From: Xaviernesmea rhizosphaerae
Lineage (GTDB): Bacteria > Pseudomonadota > Alphaproteobacteria > Rhizobiales > Rhizobiaceae
Length of the DNA: 64,000 nucleotides
Direction: 5' to 3'
NCBI RefSeq assembly: GCF_001938945.1
Contig: NZ_MKIO01000029.1
Coordinates: forward strand, 124,001 to 188,000
The notes below the pieces were generated by a model that had not been told where the DNA came from, searched no databases, and worked only from the letters and a program-made list of their open reading frames with translations. The position numbers and the translations under genes are program-made. Positions 1 to 10,460 of this stretch are shown here, in pieces. Numbering within the stretch: position 1 is the first letter of the stretch; each line of letters opens with the position of its first letter.

Positions 1-713
<713 letters not shown>

Positions 714-717
<4 letters not shown>

Positions 718-1868
718 CGGGAGGATCCTCTTACGCTGGACGGATCGGCGTCCTCGGCCTTGCCCTTGGAGGCCGGCATGAGCACGCGGAAGGTGGTGCG
801 GTGGTTCTGGCTGTCGCATTCGACGATGCCGCCATGGCCGCCGATGATCTTGGCGACCAGCGCCAGCCCCAGACCCGATCCGTTGGTCTTGGTGGTGACG
901 AAGGGGTCAAAGAGATGCGGCAGCAGGTCGGCCGGAACGCCGGGGCCGTTGTCATGAACGCAGAATTCGAGCGGCAGCGAGATCTTCTCGCGCGTGCCGG
1001 CAACCGACAGGCGGATGCCCGGACGATAGGCCGTCGTCAGCATGATCTCGCCATCCGGCTTGTCGCCGATGGCTTCCGCCGCATTCTTCACCAGGTTGAG
1101 GAAGACCTGTACGAGCTGGTCGCGATTGGCGAAGACGGCCGGCAGCGACGGATCGTAATTCTCGGTGATCTTGATGCGCCGGGCAAAGCCGGCCTTGGCC
1201 ACGGCCTTCACATGATCCAGCACGGAATGGATGTTGACCGGATGGCGGTCGACCGGCCGCTCGTCGGAAAACACCTCCATGCGATCGACCAGCGAGACGA
1301 TGCGGTCCGTCTCGTCGCAGATCAGCCGGGTCAGCGCCCGGTCCTCGTCGTCGACGGAGGTTTCCAGAAGCTGGGCGGCGCCGCGAATGCCCGACAGCGG
1401 GTTCTTGATTTCATGCGCCAGCATTGAGGCGAGGCCCGTGACAGAGCGGGCCGCCGCGCGATGGGTCAGCTGGCGGTCGATCTTGTCCGCCATGGAGCGT
1501 TCCTGAAACACCACGACGACGCAGCCGGGCTCGGAGGCGACCGGACCGACGAAAAGATCGACCAGCTTGTCGGCGCCCAGGCGCGGCGAGCTCAGATCCA
1601 CCCGGTATTCGTTGACCGCGGCGCGGCGTTCGCGCACCTGCTCGATCAGCGTCAGCAGCGGGCTGCCGAAGGGAATGAAGGCGCTGATGTCGTGGCGGGC
1701 GAGATAGTTGGCGCTGGCGCCGAAAAAGGATTCGGCCTGCCAGTTGGCAAAGACCACCAGCCCCTTGTCGTTAACCATGATCACAGGATTGCGGATGGCG
1801 TTCAGCACCGCCATCGGCAGGCTGTCATCCACGCGCTTCTCGGTATCCTTCCTGCCGGCGTCCGTCAT
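714..1868 (-). CDS. ntrB: Nitrogen regulation sensor histidine kinase NtrB
   Basis: Cytosolic histidine kinase/phosphatase that acts on NtrC in response to PII signalling. The 384 residues hold an N-terminal PAS-like sensor region (about 15-120), a dimerisation and phospho-acceptor helix with HEIKNP (H152), and a HATPase_c domain with the N box NLVKNAAEA (258-266), DNGPG (306-310) and a GSGLGL G box (330-335). The reading frame stays open upstream to 2330, but that part lies inside dusB. The ATG at 1868 overlaps the dusB stop by four bases and matches the family's usual N-terminus. Its own stop overlaps the ntrC start. Confidence 0.96.
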
Positions 1869-2920
1869 GCAGCGGCGCTCCTTTCGACCAGGTCGTTGCC
1901 AGGCTGGCGGCCATCGCCTCTGCCTTGCGCGTCTTCGATGGCGGCGAGCACGCGGGCGATCACCGCCTTCGGCTCCGTTCCGGTCATGATCAGGCCCTTG
2001 TCGCCGGGCGCGAGCCCCGGCGCGAAGCGGTCGAGATACCAGCCGAGATGCTTGCGCGCATGGCGCAGGCCCGCCTGCTCGCCGTAAAAATCCAGTATGG
2101 CGGCATAGTGCTCGGCCACAAGATCGCGCAGCGCGGCGCCTTCCGGCGCGGTGGCGGCGCCGGCCAGACAGCCGGGCAGCCAGGGCTGCCCCTGCGTGGC
2201 CCGGCCGACCATGACGGCATCGGCGCCCGAGCGGCGCAGGATCTCGCGCACATCTTCCGGTGTCGCCACATCGCCATTGGCCACCAGCGGCACGGAGACC
2301 GCCGCGCGCACGGCGCGGATCGCGTCCCAATCCGCCCGCCCGGTGTAGAACTGCATCCGCGTGCGCCCGTGAATGGTGATCATCCGCACGCCGGCCTCTT
2401 CCGCGCGCCGCGCGATCTCGGCCGCGTTGAGGCTCGTCTCGTCCCAGCCCAGCCGCATCTTCAGCGTCACCGGCAGCGACACGGCCTTGACCGTCGCCTC
2501 GATCAGCCGCAGCGCATGGTCGGGATCGCGCATCAGCGCCGAACCGGAATAGCCGCCCGTCACCTTCTTGGCCGGGCAGCCCATATTGATGTCGATGAGA
2601 TCGGCGCCCTCGCCTTCAACGATGCGCGCAGCCTCCGCCATCCAATGCGCCTCACGGCCGGCGAGCTGCACCATATGCGGGGAAATGCCCGCGCTTTTCA
2701 GCCGCGCCCAGCTTTCCTCCGCCTGCCCCACCAGCTCGCGGCTGGCCACCATCTCCGTAACCACCAGCCCGGCGCCGTGCCGCCAGGCCAGCCGGCGAAA
2801 CGGCAGGTCCGTGACGCCGGACATCGGCGCAAGCACGACGCGGTTGCGCAGAGCGACAGGACCCACCATCAGGGAAGAGGAAGCATCCGTTACGTGCAAC
2901 TGATTATCTTTCGGGCACAT
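1865..2920 (-). CDS. dusB: tRNA-dihydrouridine synthase DusB (NifR3)
   Basis: FMN-dependent enzyme that reduces specific uridines of tRNA to dihydrouridine. The 351-residue TIM barrel shows APMSGVTD near the N-terminus (31-38) and the catalytic Cys in NMGCPAKKV (C115), followed by the K, H and R phosphate/FMN-binding strands of the family. In rhizobia this gene was named nifR3 and is the promoter-proximal cistron of the ntrBC operon, as here. The start at 2920 gives about 17 residues before the barrel; the Met at residue 18 is an alternative start. The upstream 300 bp are shared with the divergent ispDF gene. Confidence 0.95.
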   Translation of the reverse strand: MCPKDNQLHVTDASSSLMVGPVALRNRVVLAPMSGVTDLPFRRLAWRHGAGLVVTEMVASRELVGQAEESWARLKSAGISPHMVQLAGREAHWMAEAARIVEGEGADLIDINMGCPAKKVTGGYSGSALMRDPDHALRLIEATVKAVSLPVTLKMRLGWDETSLNAAEIARRAEEAGVRMITIHGRTRMQFYTGRADWDAIRAVRAAVSVPLVANGDVATPEDVREILRRSGADAVMVGRATQGQPWLPGCLAGAATAPEGAALRDLVAEHYAAILDFYGEQAGLRHARKHLGWYLDRFAPGLAPGDKGLIMTGTEPKAVIARVLAAIEDAQGRGDGRQPGNDLVERSAAA

Positions 2921-3219
2921 CTGTACTTTGCTGTATTTTTAGACATGGATTGAAAGCTTGCCAAGCGCTTTTCCGGGGATTTGCGATAATTTCCGCAGCA
3001 ATTGCGCGAATAAGGTCATTCGTTTCACGCGGGCTCTGTGATCCGCGGCCAGCCTGGACAAGAGATGGGCAACGGGCCGAGATGCAGCCGGCAGGAACGC
3101 CGGCGCGGCTGTGGTGCGGGCTGGAGCGAATTCGCCTCCCAAGTACCGCCATGGTGCTCTATAGAGACGCAAGCCCGGCCCTGTCCGGGCGGCCATTGCG
3201 CGGGGATTTAGCACAGAGC

Positions 3220-4434
3220 ATGCAGGCAAAGAAACAGCTTCAGATCGGCATTGTCGTGGTGGCCGCAGGCCGGGGCGAGCGCGCCGGCCAGGAAGGCGGG
3301 CCGAAACAATATCGCAGGATCGGCGACGCGCCCGTGATCAGCCACACGCTGCGCCGCTTCGCGGCCTGGCCCGGCACCGCCTGCCTCGTCGCCGTGACCC
3401 ACTTGGATGATGACGCGCTGTTCGACCATGCCCTAGAGATAAGCCGCATCGCCATGCCGGTGATGCGCGTGCATGGGGGCGCGACCCGGCAGGCTTCCGT
3501 TCTGGCCGGGCTCAGGGCGCTTCGCCAGCAGGCGCCAGACGTGACCCATGTGATGATCCATGACGGCGTCCGCCCGTTTTTCGATGCGGCCCTGCTGGAG
3601 CGCTGCGCCGCCGCGCTGGCGCAGGGCGACAAGGCCGTGCTTCCCGCCGTAGCGGTGGCCGACACGCTGAAGCGCGGCGACGCGCAGGCCCTGGTGAGCG
3701 CCACGGTGCCGCGGGCCGGCCTGTTTGCCGCGCAGACCCCGCAGAGCTTCGACCTCGACGCGATCCTCGCCGCGCATGAAGCGGCGGCGGCCGATGGCGG
3801 CCAGGATTTCACCGACGATGCCGGCATTGCCGAATGGGCCGGCCTTGCCGTCCGCCTGGTCGAGGGCGATGCGGGCAATGTCAAACTGACCGTGAAGAAG
3901 GATATCGACATGGCCGACCAGCGGCTTGCCACCCCCGCCATTCCCGACATCCGCACCGGCAACGGCTATGACGTTCACAGACTGGTGGCGGGCGATGGCG
4001 TGACGCTGTGCGGCGTCTTCATTCCCCACGACCAGGCGCTGCTCGGCCATTCCGATGCCGATGTGGCCCTGCATGCCCTGACGGATGCACTGCTGGCCAC
4101 CTGCGGCGCCGGCGATATCGGCGATCATTTCCCGCCCTCCGATCCGCAGTGGCGGGGCGCGCCGTCGCGCATCTTCCTGGAGCACGCCGCGCGGATCGTG
4201 CGCGACAAAGGCGGTGTCATCCTCAACGCCGATATCTCGCTGATTGCCGAAGCGCCGAAGATCGGGCCGCACCGCGAGACGATGCGGGCCCGTCTTGCCG
4301 AGATGCTGGCCATTTCGATCGATCGCTGCTCGGTCAAGGCGACGACCAATGAGACGATCGGCTTCGTCGGCCGCCGCGAAGGCATCGCCGCCATTGCCAC
4401 CGCCTCTGTCTTTTATCCGCCGGAGCCTGCATGA
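3220..4434 (+). CDS. ispDF: Bifunctional IspD/IspF (MEP cytidylyltransferase / MEcPP synthase)
   Basis: Carries out two non-consecutive steps of the MEP isoprenoid pathway. Of 404 residues, about 1-230 are an IspD cytidylyltransferase (AAGRGERAG at 15-23, GPKQY at 27-31, DGVRP at 115-119). About 245-404 are IspF, with GNGYDVHRL and the zinc ligands D251, H253 and H285 in the HSDADVALH segment. The frame is open further upstream to 2950, but ATG 3220 directly precedes the IspD core and gives the usual length. The stop overlaps the cinA start (ATGA). The fusion is normal for alphaproteobacteria, and its product feeds the polyprenyl carriers probably used by the gene block at 23.5-29.6 kb. Confidence 0.97.
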   Translation: MQAKKQLQIGIVVVAAGRGERAGQEGGPKQYRRIGDAPVISHTLRRFAAWPGTACLVAVTHLDDDALFDHALEISRIAMPVMRVHGGATRQASVLAGLRALRQQAPDVTHVMIHDGVRPFFDAALLERCAAALAQGDKAVLPAVAVADTLKRGDAQALVSATVPRAGLFAAQTPQSFDLDAILAAHEAAAADGGQDFTDDAGIAEWAGLAVRLVEGDAGNVKLTVKKDIDMADQRLATPAIPDIRTGNGYDVHRLVAGDGVTLCGVFIPHDQALLGHSDADVALHALTDALLATCGAGDIGDHFPPSDPQWRGAPSRIFLEHAARIVRDKGGVILNADISLIAEAPKIGPHRETMRARLAEMLAISIDRCSVKATTNETIGFVGRREGIAAIATASVFYPPEPA

Positions 4435-4934
4435 GCCTCTTTCCCGAACCGCTCGAGCGCCTCGCCGCAGAGGTCATCGCCACCTATGCCGCGCGCGGCC
4501 TGATGGTGGCGACAGCCGAATCCTGCACCGGCGGGCTGATCGCCGGCCTGCTCACCGATGTCGCCGGCTCCTCCAAGGTCGTGGATCGCGGCTTCGTCAC
4601 CTACAGCAACGCGGCCAAGCAGGAGCTGATCGGCGTGCGCGAGGAGACGCTGGCGCGCCATGGCGCCGTCTCGCGCGAGACAGCGCTGGAGATGGCCGCC
4701 GGCGCGCTGGCAGCCTCCCAGGCCTTTGCGGCGGTTGCGGTCACCGGCATTGCCGGCCCGGGCGGCGGCAGTGCCGAAAAGCCTGTCGGGCTGGTGCATC
4801 TGGCCGCGGTGAACCGCCAGGGCGAGATTCTGCACCTGGAGATGCGCTATGGCGACCTTGGCCGCACCGGCATTCGCCTTGCAACCGTCGAGACGGCACT
4901 CGAACTGCTTGTAGAGTTGATACCCGAGCGCTAG
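4431..4934 (+). CDS. CinA-type nicotinamide-nucleotide amidohydrolase (PncC family)
   Basis: A 167-residue stand-alone C-terminal CinA domain. The family deamidates NMN to nicotinic acid mononucleotide in NAD recycling. Visible signatures are TAESCTGG (near 28-35), FVTYSNAAK and the glycine-rich [15 protein letters not shown]. The N-terminal molybdopterin-binding-like domain of long CinA proteins is absent, as in most proteobacterial PncC proteins. Its ATG overlaps the ispDF stop, so the two are probably translated from one message, although no shared pathway is obvious. Confidence 0.93.
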   Translation: MSLFPEPLERLAAEVIATYAARGLMVATAESCTGGLIAGLLTDVAGSSKVVDRGFVTYSNAAKQELIGVREETLARHGAVSRETALEMAAGALAASQAFAAVAVTGIAGPGGGSAEKPVGLVHLAAVNRQGEILHLEMRYGDLGRTGIRLATVETALELLVELIPER

Positions 4935-4969
4935 AGCGCAGGACTGAAAATCGCACGAAGTCTGATGCT

Positions 4970-5032
4970 ACAGGATTTTGTTTTTGCATCGGATTTCCCC
5001 GAAACCCGGTTCGCACTTTTCGGTCCGATGCT
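4970..5032. repeat. Palindromic intergenic repeat, copy A
   Basis: The 46-bp core at 4986-5031 begins GCATCGGA and ends TCCGATGC, with CCCGAAA and TTTTCGG as inner inverted segments. A T-rich lead (tttgttttt) precedes it. The same structure, same length and about 76% identical, occurs at 62158-62203. It lies between the convergent cinA and COQ10-like genes, so it may also act as a two-way transcription stop. Short palindromic elements like this are widespread between genes in Rhizobiaceae. Confidence 0.75.
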
Positions 5033-5091
5033 CTATAGGTTCCTATCATCGACACTTGGTATAAGACCCGCAACCGGGAAGCAGTTGCACC

Positions 5092-5538
5092 TCAGCGATA
5101 GATCGCGTCGGCCCGCTTCTCGAAAGCTTCCGCGAACATGCGGAAGGCGCGGTCGAACATCGACCCCATCAGGGCGCCCAGGATGCGGTTCTTGAACTCG
5201 TAATCGATGTAGAAGACCACCGTGCAGCCGCCCTCAGGCGTCGGCTCGAAGCGCCAGCGATTGTCGAGATAGCGGAAGGGGCCGTCGATATATTTCACGT
5301 CGATTTCCCGCGCGGCGGCATTCAGCAGCACCTGCGTGGTGAAGGTCTCGCGAATGGCCTTGTAGCCGACGGTCATATCCGCGACGAGCAGCTCCTTGCC
5401 ATCGCGCTCCTTGCGCGATCGCACGGCCAGCGCTTCGCAGAGCGGCAGGAATTGCGGGTAGCGCTCCACATCGGCGACAAGATCGAACATCTGCTCCGGG
5501 GAGTGCGGGACGACACGTTTCGTTTCAAACTTCGGCAT
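5092..5538 (-). CDS. COQ10/RatA-type START-domain protein
   Basis: A 148-residue SRPBCC (polyketide-cyclase/START-like) protein. It begins with the family pattern in which HSPEQMFDLVADVERYP is followed by FLPLC, and ends in an amphipathic helix. Eukaryotic COQ10 binds ubiquinone and supports respiration. E. coli RatA of the same family has been described as a translation inhibitor, so assignment by homology alone stays open. In alphaproteobacteria it is commonly found beside lipA, as here, which fits a respiratory role. The small P-loop ATPase gene ends its reading frame only about 10 bp upstream, suggesting co-transcription. Confidence 0.88.
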   Translation of the reverse strand: MPKFETKRVVPHSPEQMFDLVADVERYPQFLPLCEALAVRSRKERDGKELLVADMTVGYKAIRETFTTQVLLNAAAREIDVKYIDGPFRYLDNRWRFEPTPEGGCTVVFYIDYEFKNRILGALMGSMFDRAFRMFAEAFEKRADAIYR

Positions 5539-5547
5539 GGACGCCAG

Positions 5548-6120
5548 TTAGTCGGGGTGGGAGATAAGATCAAGCAGCCGCGCCGTTTCGCCGCGGCTTT
5601 TCAGGATGAGAACCCGGCAGTCCGGCGCATAATGCTGCAGCGCCTTAAGGATGAGCGGCGAAAACCGTTTCTCGAAATGCCAGATATAGGAGAGGAATTC
5701 GCGGTCCGGAAACTGTTCCAGGCAGCCGGGCGCCATTTCTGGCCGGGTCCCGCCACGATGGCGCAGGGCACGGCTGAAAACGCCATAGAGGCAGAGCCAG
5801 CGCGGCATGCGCACCCAGATCACCAGATCCGCGCGCGGCAGCCGCAGATCCATGCTCGAGCTCCCCGTGCCGTCCATCAGCCAGCGCTGCTGCGCGACCG
5901 CTTCGGCAATCAGCGCCCGCTCCCCAGCCTTCTCGCGCTTGACCCACCCCGGCAGCCAGAAGAAATCGCGGTCCATCGACAGAAAGGGCAGGCCGAAGCG
6001 TCGGCAGAGCGCCAGGGAAAGCGTCGATTTTCCGCCGCCCGAGCAGCCAATGACGAGAATACGCTGGCAGTCAGGCAGGCGGCGCGCCGCGTCTTCAGGC
6101 GTGATGGAGTGAACCGACAT
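5548..6120 (-). CDS. Small P-loop ATPase, adenylate-kinase/FlaR-like
   Basis: A 190-residue P-loop NTPase with Walker A GCSGGGKS (25-32), a LSMDRDFFWLPGW segment and a RWLMDGTGSS strand, as in 'DNA topology modulation protein FlaR' and other small adenylate-kinase-like ATPases. No experimental substrate is known for this group; a nucleotide or small-molecule kinase is plausible. It sits between lipA (88 bp upstream) and the COQ10-like gene on the same strand. No membrane segments or DNA-binding domain are visible. Confidence 0.75.
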   Translation of the reverse strand: MSVHSITPEDAARRLPDCQRILVIGCSGGGKSTLSLALCRRFGLPFLSMDRDFFWLPGWVKREKAGERALIAEAVAQQRWLMDGTGSSSMDLRLPRADLVIWVRMPRWLCLYGVFSRALRHRGGTRPEMAPGCLEQFPDREFLSYIWHFEKRFSPLILKALQHYAPDCRVLILKSRGETARLLDLISHPD

Positions 6121-6208
6121 AAGGCGCGCTCCCGGAAGAAGCTGTTACAAGCCCCCGCTCCGACCGAAGCCGGCACAGGCTTTTGCAGCAGGGTCGTTAC
6201 CGCGCGCG

Positions 6209-7216
6209 TTACTCCGCGGCTGCGAGCAGCTTCTTCTCCCGCGCCGCCCGCAGCCGGGCAAAATCGTCGCCGGCATGGTGGGACGAGCGCGTCAGCGGGC
6301 TGGAGGCCACCATCAGGAAGCCCTTGGTGTAGGCGACCGTCTCGTAGGACTGGAACTCGTCGGGGGTCACGAAGCGCTCGACCTTGTGGTGCTTGCGCGT
6401 CGGCTGCAGATATTGGCCGATCGTCAGGAAGTCGACATCGGCGGTCCTGAGGTCGTCCATCAGCTGGAGCACTTCGTTGCGCTCCTCGCCGAGGCCCACC
6501 ATGATGCCGGATTTGGTGAACATGGTTGGATCCAGCTCCTTCACCCGCTGCAACAGCCGGATGGAGTGGAAATAGCGCGCGCCGGGGCGCACGGTCAGGT
6601 AATTGCCGGCGACCGTCTCCATATTGTGGTTGAAGACGTCGGGCTTGGCGGCCACGACCCGCTCCAGCGCGCCCGGCTTCTTCAGGAAGTCGGGCGTGAG
6701 GATTTCGATGGTTGTCGAGGGCGAGGCCGCGCGGATCGCCCAGATCACCTTCTCGAAATGTTCGGCGCCGCCGTCTTCCAGATCGTCACGGTCGACCGAG
6801 GTGATGACCACATGCGACAGGCCCATTTGCTTGACGGCCTTGGCGACGTTTTCCGGCTCGTCCTGGTCCAGCGCATTCGGCCGTCCCGTGGCGACATTGC
6901 AGAAGGCGCAGGCGCGGGTGCAGATCTCGCCCATGATCATGAAGGTGGCGTGCTTCTTGTCCCAGCACTCGCCGATATTCGGGCAGCCGGCCTCTTCGCA
7001 CACGGTGACGAGCTTGTGGCTCTTCACGATCGAGCGGGTCTCGACATAGCCCTTGGAGGTCGGCGCCTTCACCCGGATCCAGTCCGGCTTGCGCATGACC
7101 TCTGTATCGGGCCGATGCGCCTTTTCGGGGTGGCGCACGCGCTTGGCCTCGTCGCCAGCCGCCGCCTGGGCGTCCGCTGCCTTTGCCAGATGGGTGCGAT
7201 CCAGGATCGTGACCAT
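6209..7216 (-). CDS. lipA: Lipoyl synthase LipA
   Basis: Radical-SAM enzyme that inserts two sulfurs into protein-bound octanoyl groups to make lipoyl cofactors. The 335 residues contain both Fe-S motifs: the auxiliary cluster cysteines C73, C78 and C84 ([12 protein letters not shown]) and the radical-SAM CxxxCxxC at C99, C103 and C106. The C-terminal [10 protein letters not shown] segment carries the conserved serine that ligates the auxiliary cluster. It lies just after lpdA in the pyruvate dehydrogenase cluster, whose E2 and E1-beta lipoyl domains need its product. Confidence 0.97.
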   Translation of the reverse strand: MVTILDRTHLAKAADAQAAAGDEAKRVRHPEKAHRPDTEVMRKPDWIRVKAPTSKGYVETRSIVKSHKLVTVCEEAGCPNIGECWDKKHATFMIMGEICTRACAFCNVATGRPNALDQDEPENVAKAVKQMGLSHVVITSVDRDDLEDGGAEHFEKVIWAIRAASPSTTIEILTPDFLKKPGALERVVAAKPDVFNHNMETVAGNYLTVRPGARYFHSIRLLQRVKELDPTMFTKSGIMVGLGEERNEVLQLMDDLRTADVDFLTIGQYLQPTRKHHKVERFVTPDEFQSYETVAYTKGFLMVASSPLTRSSHHAGDDFARLRAAREKKLLAAAE

Positions 7217-7302
7217 GAAGGACCTGCTTTCAAAGCGCGCGTCCTGCGCGCCGGAGAGGGGAAACCGCCGTGTCGCTCACGGCGCGACGGGGCGCTGACG
7301 GA

Positions 7303-7554
7303 TCAGCGCCGCACGAGTTTTGCGAGAAATAGCAGAATGCACGCGCCGACGAAACCCGTGACCAGATAGCCCCACCAACCGGGCATGATGAAGACATGCA
7401 TCCGGTCGAAGATGGCGCTGCCGAGCGCCGCGCCGAGAATACCGATGATGATGTTCATCAGCACGCCGAAGCGCAGATCCATCAGAATCCCGGCCAGCCA
7501 ACCGGCCAGACCGCCGACGATAATCGTTCCGAAAAGGCCCACGCCTTCCATCAT
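7303..7554 (-). CDS. GlsB/YeaQ/YmgE-family small membrane protein
   Basis: An 83-residue, three-helix hydrophobic protein of the 'transglycosylase-associated' family. It shows the typical glycine-rich first helix (IIVGGLAGWLAGILM), a central IIIGILGAALGSAIF helix and a third helix near the C-terminus. Family members are induced by stress in several bacteria, but their biochemical role is unknown and there is no transglycosylase domain. Two adjacent Met codons (7554 and 7551) can serve as start. It lies between lpdA and lipA on the same strand. Confidence 0.87.
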   Translation of the reverse strand: MMEGVGLFGTIIVGGLAGWLAGILMDLRFGVLMNIIIGILGAALGSAIFDRMHVFIMPGWWGYLVTGFVGACILLFLAKLVRR

Positions 7555-7646
7555 CTTCCCCTTTGCTCGATCCGGTCTGCCACCGGCCCGGCCCCCAGGT
7601 GGGGAACAGGGCCAGCGGCGTCAAGGCTGATGTCGCCCGCGGGCGA

Positions 7647-9092
7647 TCAGGCGTTCAGCACGCGCCCATAGGCGTCAAGCACGCTTTCCTTCATCATTTC
7701 CGAGAGAGTCGGATGCGGGAAGATCGTGTGCATCAGCTCTTCTTCCGTCGTCTCCAGGTTCATGGCGACGACGAAGCCCTGGATCAGCTCGGTGACTTCG
7801 GCGCCGACCATATGCGCACCGATCAGTTCGCCCGTCTTCTTGTCGAAGATGGTCTTGATCATGCCCTGGTCTTCACCGAGTGCAATGGCCTTGCCATTGG
7901 CAGCGAAGGAATAGCGGCCGACGCGGATCTCGCGTCCCTGTTCCTTCGCCTTGGCTTCCGTCAGGCCGACGGAGGCGACCTGCGGGTTGCAATAGGTGCA
8001 GCCGGGGATCTTGGCCTTGTCCATGGGATGGACATGCGGCAGGCCGGCGATCTTCTCGATGCAGATGACGCCTTCATGCTCGGCCTTGTGGGCGAGCATT
8101 GGCGGGCCGGCAACGTCGCCGATCGCATAGAGGCCGGGAACGTTGGTCTTGCCATAGCCGTCGATGACGATACAGCCGCGATCGGTCTTGACGCCGAGCG
8201 TCTCCAGGCCGAGGCCCTCGATATTGCCCTGAACGCCGACGGCGGAGATCAGACGGTCGGCCACGATCTGCTGCACCTTGCCGTCCTTGGTCTCGACATG
8301 GGCGGTGATGGAATTGCCGCCCTTCTCGACCTTGGAGACCTTGGCTTCGGTGATGATCTTCAGCCCGCGCTTTTCCAGCTGCTTGCGGGCGAAAGTGGAG
8401 ATCTCCGCATCCTCGACCGGCATGATATTGGCCATCAGCTCGACGACGGTGACATCGACGCCCATGGAGCGATAGAAGGAGGCGAACTCGATGCCGATGG
8501 CGCCGGAGCCCATGACGACGATCGACTTCGGCATGAAATCGGGCTTCATCGCCTCGAAATAGGTCCAGATCAGCTTGCCATCCGGCTCGATGCCCGGCAG
8601 GGCGCGCGGACGGGCGCCGGTGGCGACGATAATGTGCTTGGCGGTGTAGGTGCCGTGGCCCAGCGTGCCCTTCGGCACGGGGTTCTGCGGCTGCACCACC
8701 GGCTTGGAGGAGGCGCCGACCACGATCTCGCCGGGCTTGGTCAGCTTGGCCTCGCCCCAGATCACGTCGATCTTGTTTTTCTTCATCAGGAAGCCGACGC
8801 CGCCGTTCAGGCGCTGCGACACGCCGCGCGAACGGGCGACCACATCCTTGACATCGGCGGTCATGGTGCCGTTGAGCGTCAGGCCGAAGCTCTTGGCATG
8901 GTTGGCATGGTCGAGAATCTCGGCCGAGCGCAGCAGCGCCTTGGTCGGGATACAGCCCCAGTTCAGGCAGATGCCGCCCAGATGCTCGCGCTCGACGATT
9001 GCCGTCTTCAGGCCGAGCTGGGCGGAGCGGATGGCGGTGACATAGCCGCCGGGGCCCGACCCGATGATGATGACGTCATAGGCATTCGACAT
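7647..9092 (-). CDS. lpdA: Dihydrolipoyl dehydrogenase (E3 of pyruvate dehydrogenase)
   Basis: Flavoprotein that reoxidises dihydrolipoyl groups of the 2-oxoacid dehydrogenase complexes with NAD. The 481 residues show the FAD-binding GSGPGG (11-16), the redox disulfide C42/C47 in GGICLNWGC, an NAD-binding GSGAIG, and the HPTLSE segment with the catalytic His near the C-terminus. The ATG at 9092 is chosen because the FAD motif starts at its residue 7; an in-frame Met 51 bp upstream adds only basic, non-conserved residues. This is the copy linked to pdhA-pdhB-aceF, so it most likely serves pyruvate dehydrogenase. Confidence 0.96.
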   Translation of the reverse strand: MSNAYDVIIIGSGPGGYVTAIRSAQLGLKTAIVEREHLGGICLNWGCIPTKALLRSAEILDHANHAKSFGLTLNGTMTADVKDVVARSRGVSQRLNGGVGFLMKKNKIDVIWGEAKLTKPGEIVVGASSKPVVQPQNPVPKGTLGHGTYTAKHIIVATGARPRALPGIEPDGKLIWTYFEAMKPDFMPKSIVVMGSGAIGIEFASFYRSMGVDVTVVELMANIMPVEDAEISTFARKQLEKRGLKIITEAKVSKVEKGGNSITAHVETKDGKVQQIVADRLISAVGVQGNIEGLGLETLGVKTDRGCIVIDGYGKTNVPGLYAIGDVAGPPMLAHKAEHEGVICIEKIAGLPHVHPMDKAKIPGCTYCNPQVASVGLTEAKAKEQGREIRVGRYSFAANGKAIALGEDQGMIKTIFDKKTGELIGAHMVGAEVTELIQGFVVAMNLETTEEELMHTIFPHPTLSEMMKESVLDAYGRVLNA

Positions 9093-9260
9093 GAGCGCTT
9101 CCACTCCTTGGCGTTGTTCTTCTCCCCGCCGGCGGCCTCGCAAGGCGCGGGCGGAGCTGTCTCATGGAGCGGCAAGCCCGCTCCGGTGCCATCGCGCAGC
9201 CTTGGCGGCAGCGATGCCTGCTTGTTCATCGGCGCCGGCCGAGGCCGGGCCTGCGTGGGG

Positions 9261-9905
9261 CTAAAGCCCCAGCATCATCCGCGCCACCGGCTCCAGCGCG
9301 CGACCCAGCGCGCGGGTGTTCTCCGCATCCAGATGCACGCCGTCGAGCGGGGTGGTGCGGGCCACCGAGCCGGCATCGAAGAAGCCGCAGCCCTTCTCGT
9401 CGGCGAGATCGCGATAGAGCGAGGCCAGCATGGCCGACTGCTCGACCCCGCCGGCAAACATGGCGGCAAAGGCGGAATTGGCGGTCTCGCAGAGCGGCGG
9501 CGGGGAAACGATCAGGATCTCCGGGCCCTCGTCCCGGCCGAAGGACCAGGCATGATGGCGCACCAGCTCAATCAGCCGCTCCATGCCCTGAACCGCACCG
9601 AAGGCCTGCCCGCAGATCACCGGCTTCATGTCGTTGGCGCCGAGCATGATGATGACGAGGTCGAGCGGATCATGGCTGTGGAGGATGGTCGGCAGGATGC
9701 GCGCGCCATTGCGGTCGCAATCGGCCAGATGATCGTCATAGGCCGTCGTGCGCCCGTTCAGCCCCTCGGCAATCACAGTGACCTCCGGCCCAAGCGCCGC
9801 GGCGAGCACGCTTGGCCAGCGATCGGCGAAGTCGTGCCGGCCAAGGCTTTCGGCGCTGTACCCCCACGTCAGGCTGTCGCCATAGCAAAGAACTGTTTTC
9901 ATCAT
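9261..9905 (-). CDS. SGNH/GDSL-family hydrolase (arylesterase-like)
   Basis: A 214-residue SGNH hydrolase with block I YGDSLTWG (nucleophile S11), the block III Asn in GAND, and the DGVHLD block V with the catalytic Asp/His pair. There is no signal peptide, so a cytosolic esterase is expected; rhizobial homologues are usually annotated as arylesterase, with the natural substrate unknown. It sits between the E2 and E3 genes of the pyruvate dehydrogenase cluster, separated from lpdA by about 170 bp. Two Met codons (9905, 9902) are possible starts. Confidence 0.88.
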   Translation of the reverse strand: MMKTVLCYGDSLTWGYSAESLGRHDFADRWPSVLAAALGPEVTVIAEGLNGRTTAYDDHLADCDRNGARILPTILHSHDPLDLVIIMLGANDMKPVICGQAFGAVQGMERLIELVRHHAWSFGRDEGPEILIVSPPPLCETANSAFAAMFAGGVEQSAMLASLYRDLADEKGCGFFDAGSVARTTPLDGVHLDAENTRALGRALEPVARMMLGL

Positions 9906-9966
9906 GCTCCCCGCCGGGCGTTTGCCGGCAACACTGCGGATGGCCGCGCAGCCCGTTCATGGCCGT

Positions 9967-10221
9967 TCATTGGCCCTTCGTCAGCGCCTCGACCTTGCGC
10001 TCAAGTTCGAAGATTCGCTCTTCGAAATCGCCGGTCACGAATTTCGACATCATCGTATCGGCGGTCAGGGCCTGGCGGATGGTTTTCTGGCCGCTTTCCA
10101 GCTTGTCCAGTCGCTGTCTCAGATCAACAAACTCTCCGCGAACCTCTTCAAAGCGCCGATCGATTTCGCCGCGAATCTCACGCAACAGAGGGATGATCAT
10201 GCTTTCCGGCTCATTTGCCAT
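9967..10221 (-). CDS. Small predicted coiled-coil protein, unrecognised
   Basis: An 84-residue, highly charged protein without membrane segments. It is almost entirely helical with heptad-like spacing (LREIRGEIDRRFEEVRGEF, then LRQRLDKLESGQ, then ERIFELERKVEALTKG at the end), which suggests a small coiled coil. The ATG at 10221 is preferred over the GTG one codon upstream. I do not recognise a named family. It lies between the SGNH hydrolase gene (61 bp downstream) and the E2 region on the same strand. Confidence 0.55.
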   Translation of the reverse strand: MANEPESMIIPLLREIRGEIDRRFEEVRGEFVDLRQRLDKLESGQKTIRQALTADTMMSKFVTGDFEERIFELERKVEALTKGQ

Positions 10222-10321
10222 CACGTTGGCTCCTAAAACCCGCGCGTTGTCCGTCTCTCAGCAAGAGATAAGATATCCGAAAAGATTTTCACGCTTCCAT
10301 CTCTTTGATGAACAGCGAGCT

Positions 10322-10429
10322 TCAGGGCAATGGCTCAGATGGACTTCCCTGTTGGCAAGACGGACATTTGCGGATATGGCAATCGCACCCGTTCGCGCCA
10401 TACTCGACGCCACAGAGCAGGCACTTCAT
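10322..10429 (-). CDS. Putative 35-residue Cys-rich (zinc-ribbon-like) microprotein
   Basis: The short frame encodes a CxxC (CLLC), then CxC-H and CPSC, a spacing that fits one small zinc site. A second in-frame ATG at 10483 would give 53 residues, but it lies inside a perfect hairpin (10461-10484), and ATG 10429 has a purine-rich stretch (GGATCTGGAAG) just upstream. It follows aceF by about 95 bp on the same strand. I do not recognise a family. The call rests on the cysteine pattern and position only. Confidence 0.35.
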   Translation of the reverse strand: MKCLLCGVEYGANGCDCHIRKCPSCQQGSPSEPLP

Positions 10430-10460
10430 CTTCCAGATCCGCTGATTGTAATGGGTCGTT

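Noticed and set aside
1869..2330. Upstream in-frame extension of ntrB to 2330
   Set aside because: It lies inside dusB and is not NtrB-like; the ATG at 1868 gives the family start and a four-base overlap with dusB.
7563..10196. Long plus-strand open frame (877 codons) antisense to lpdA and the SGNH hydrolase gene
   Set aside because: It covers well-identified genes on the opposite strand and its peptide has no family motif and many His/Arg/Asp-rich runs, the usual shadow of GC-rich coding DNA.
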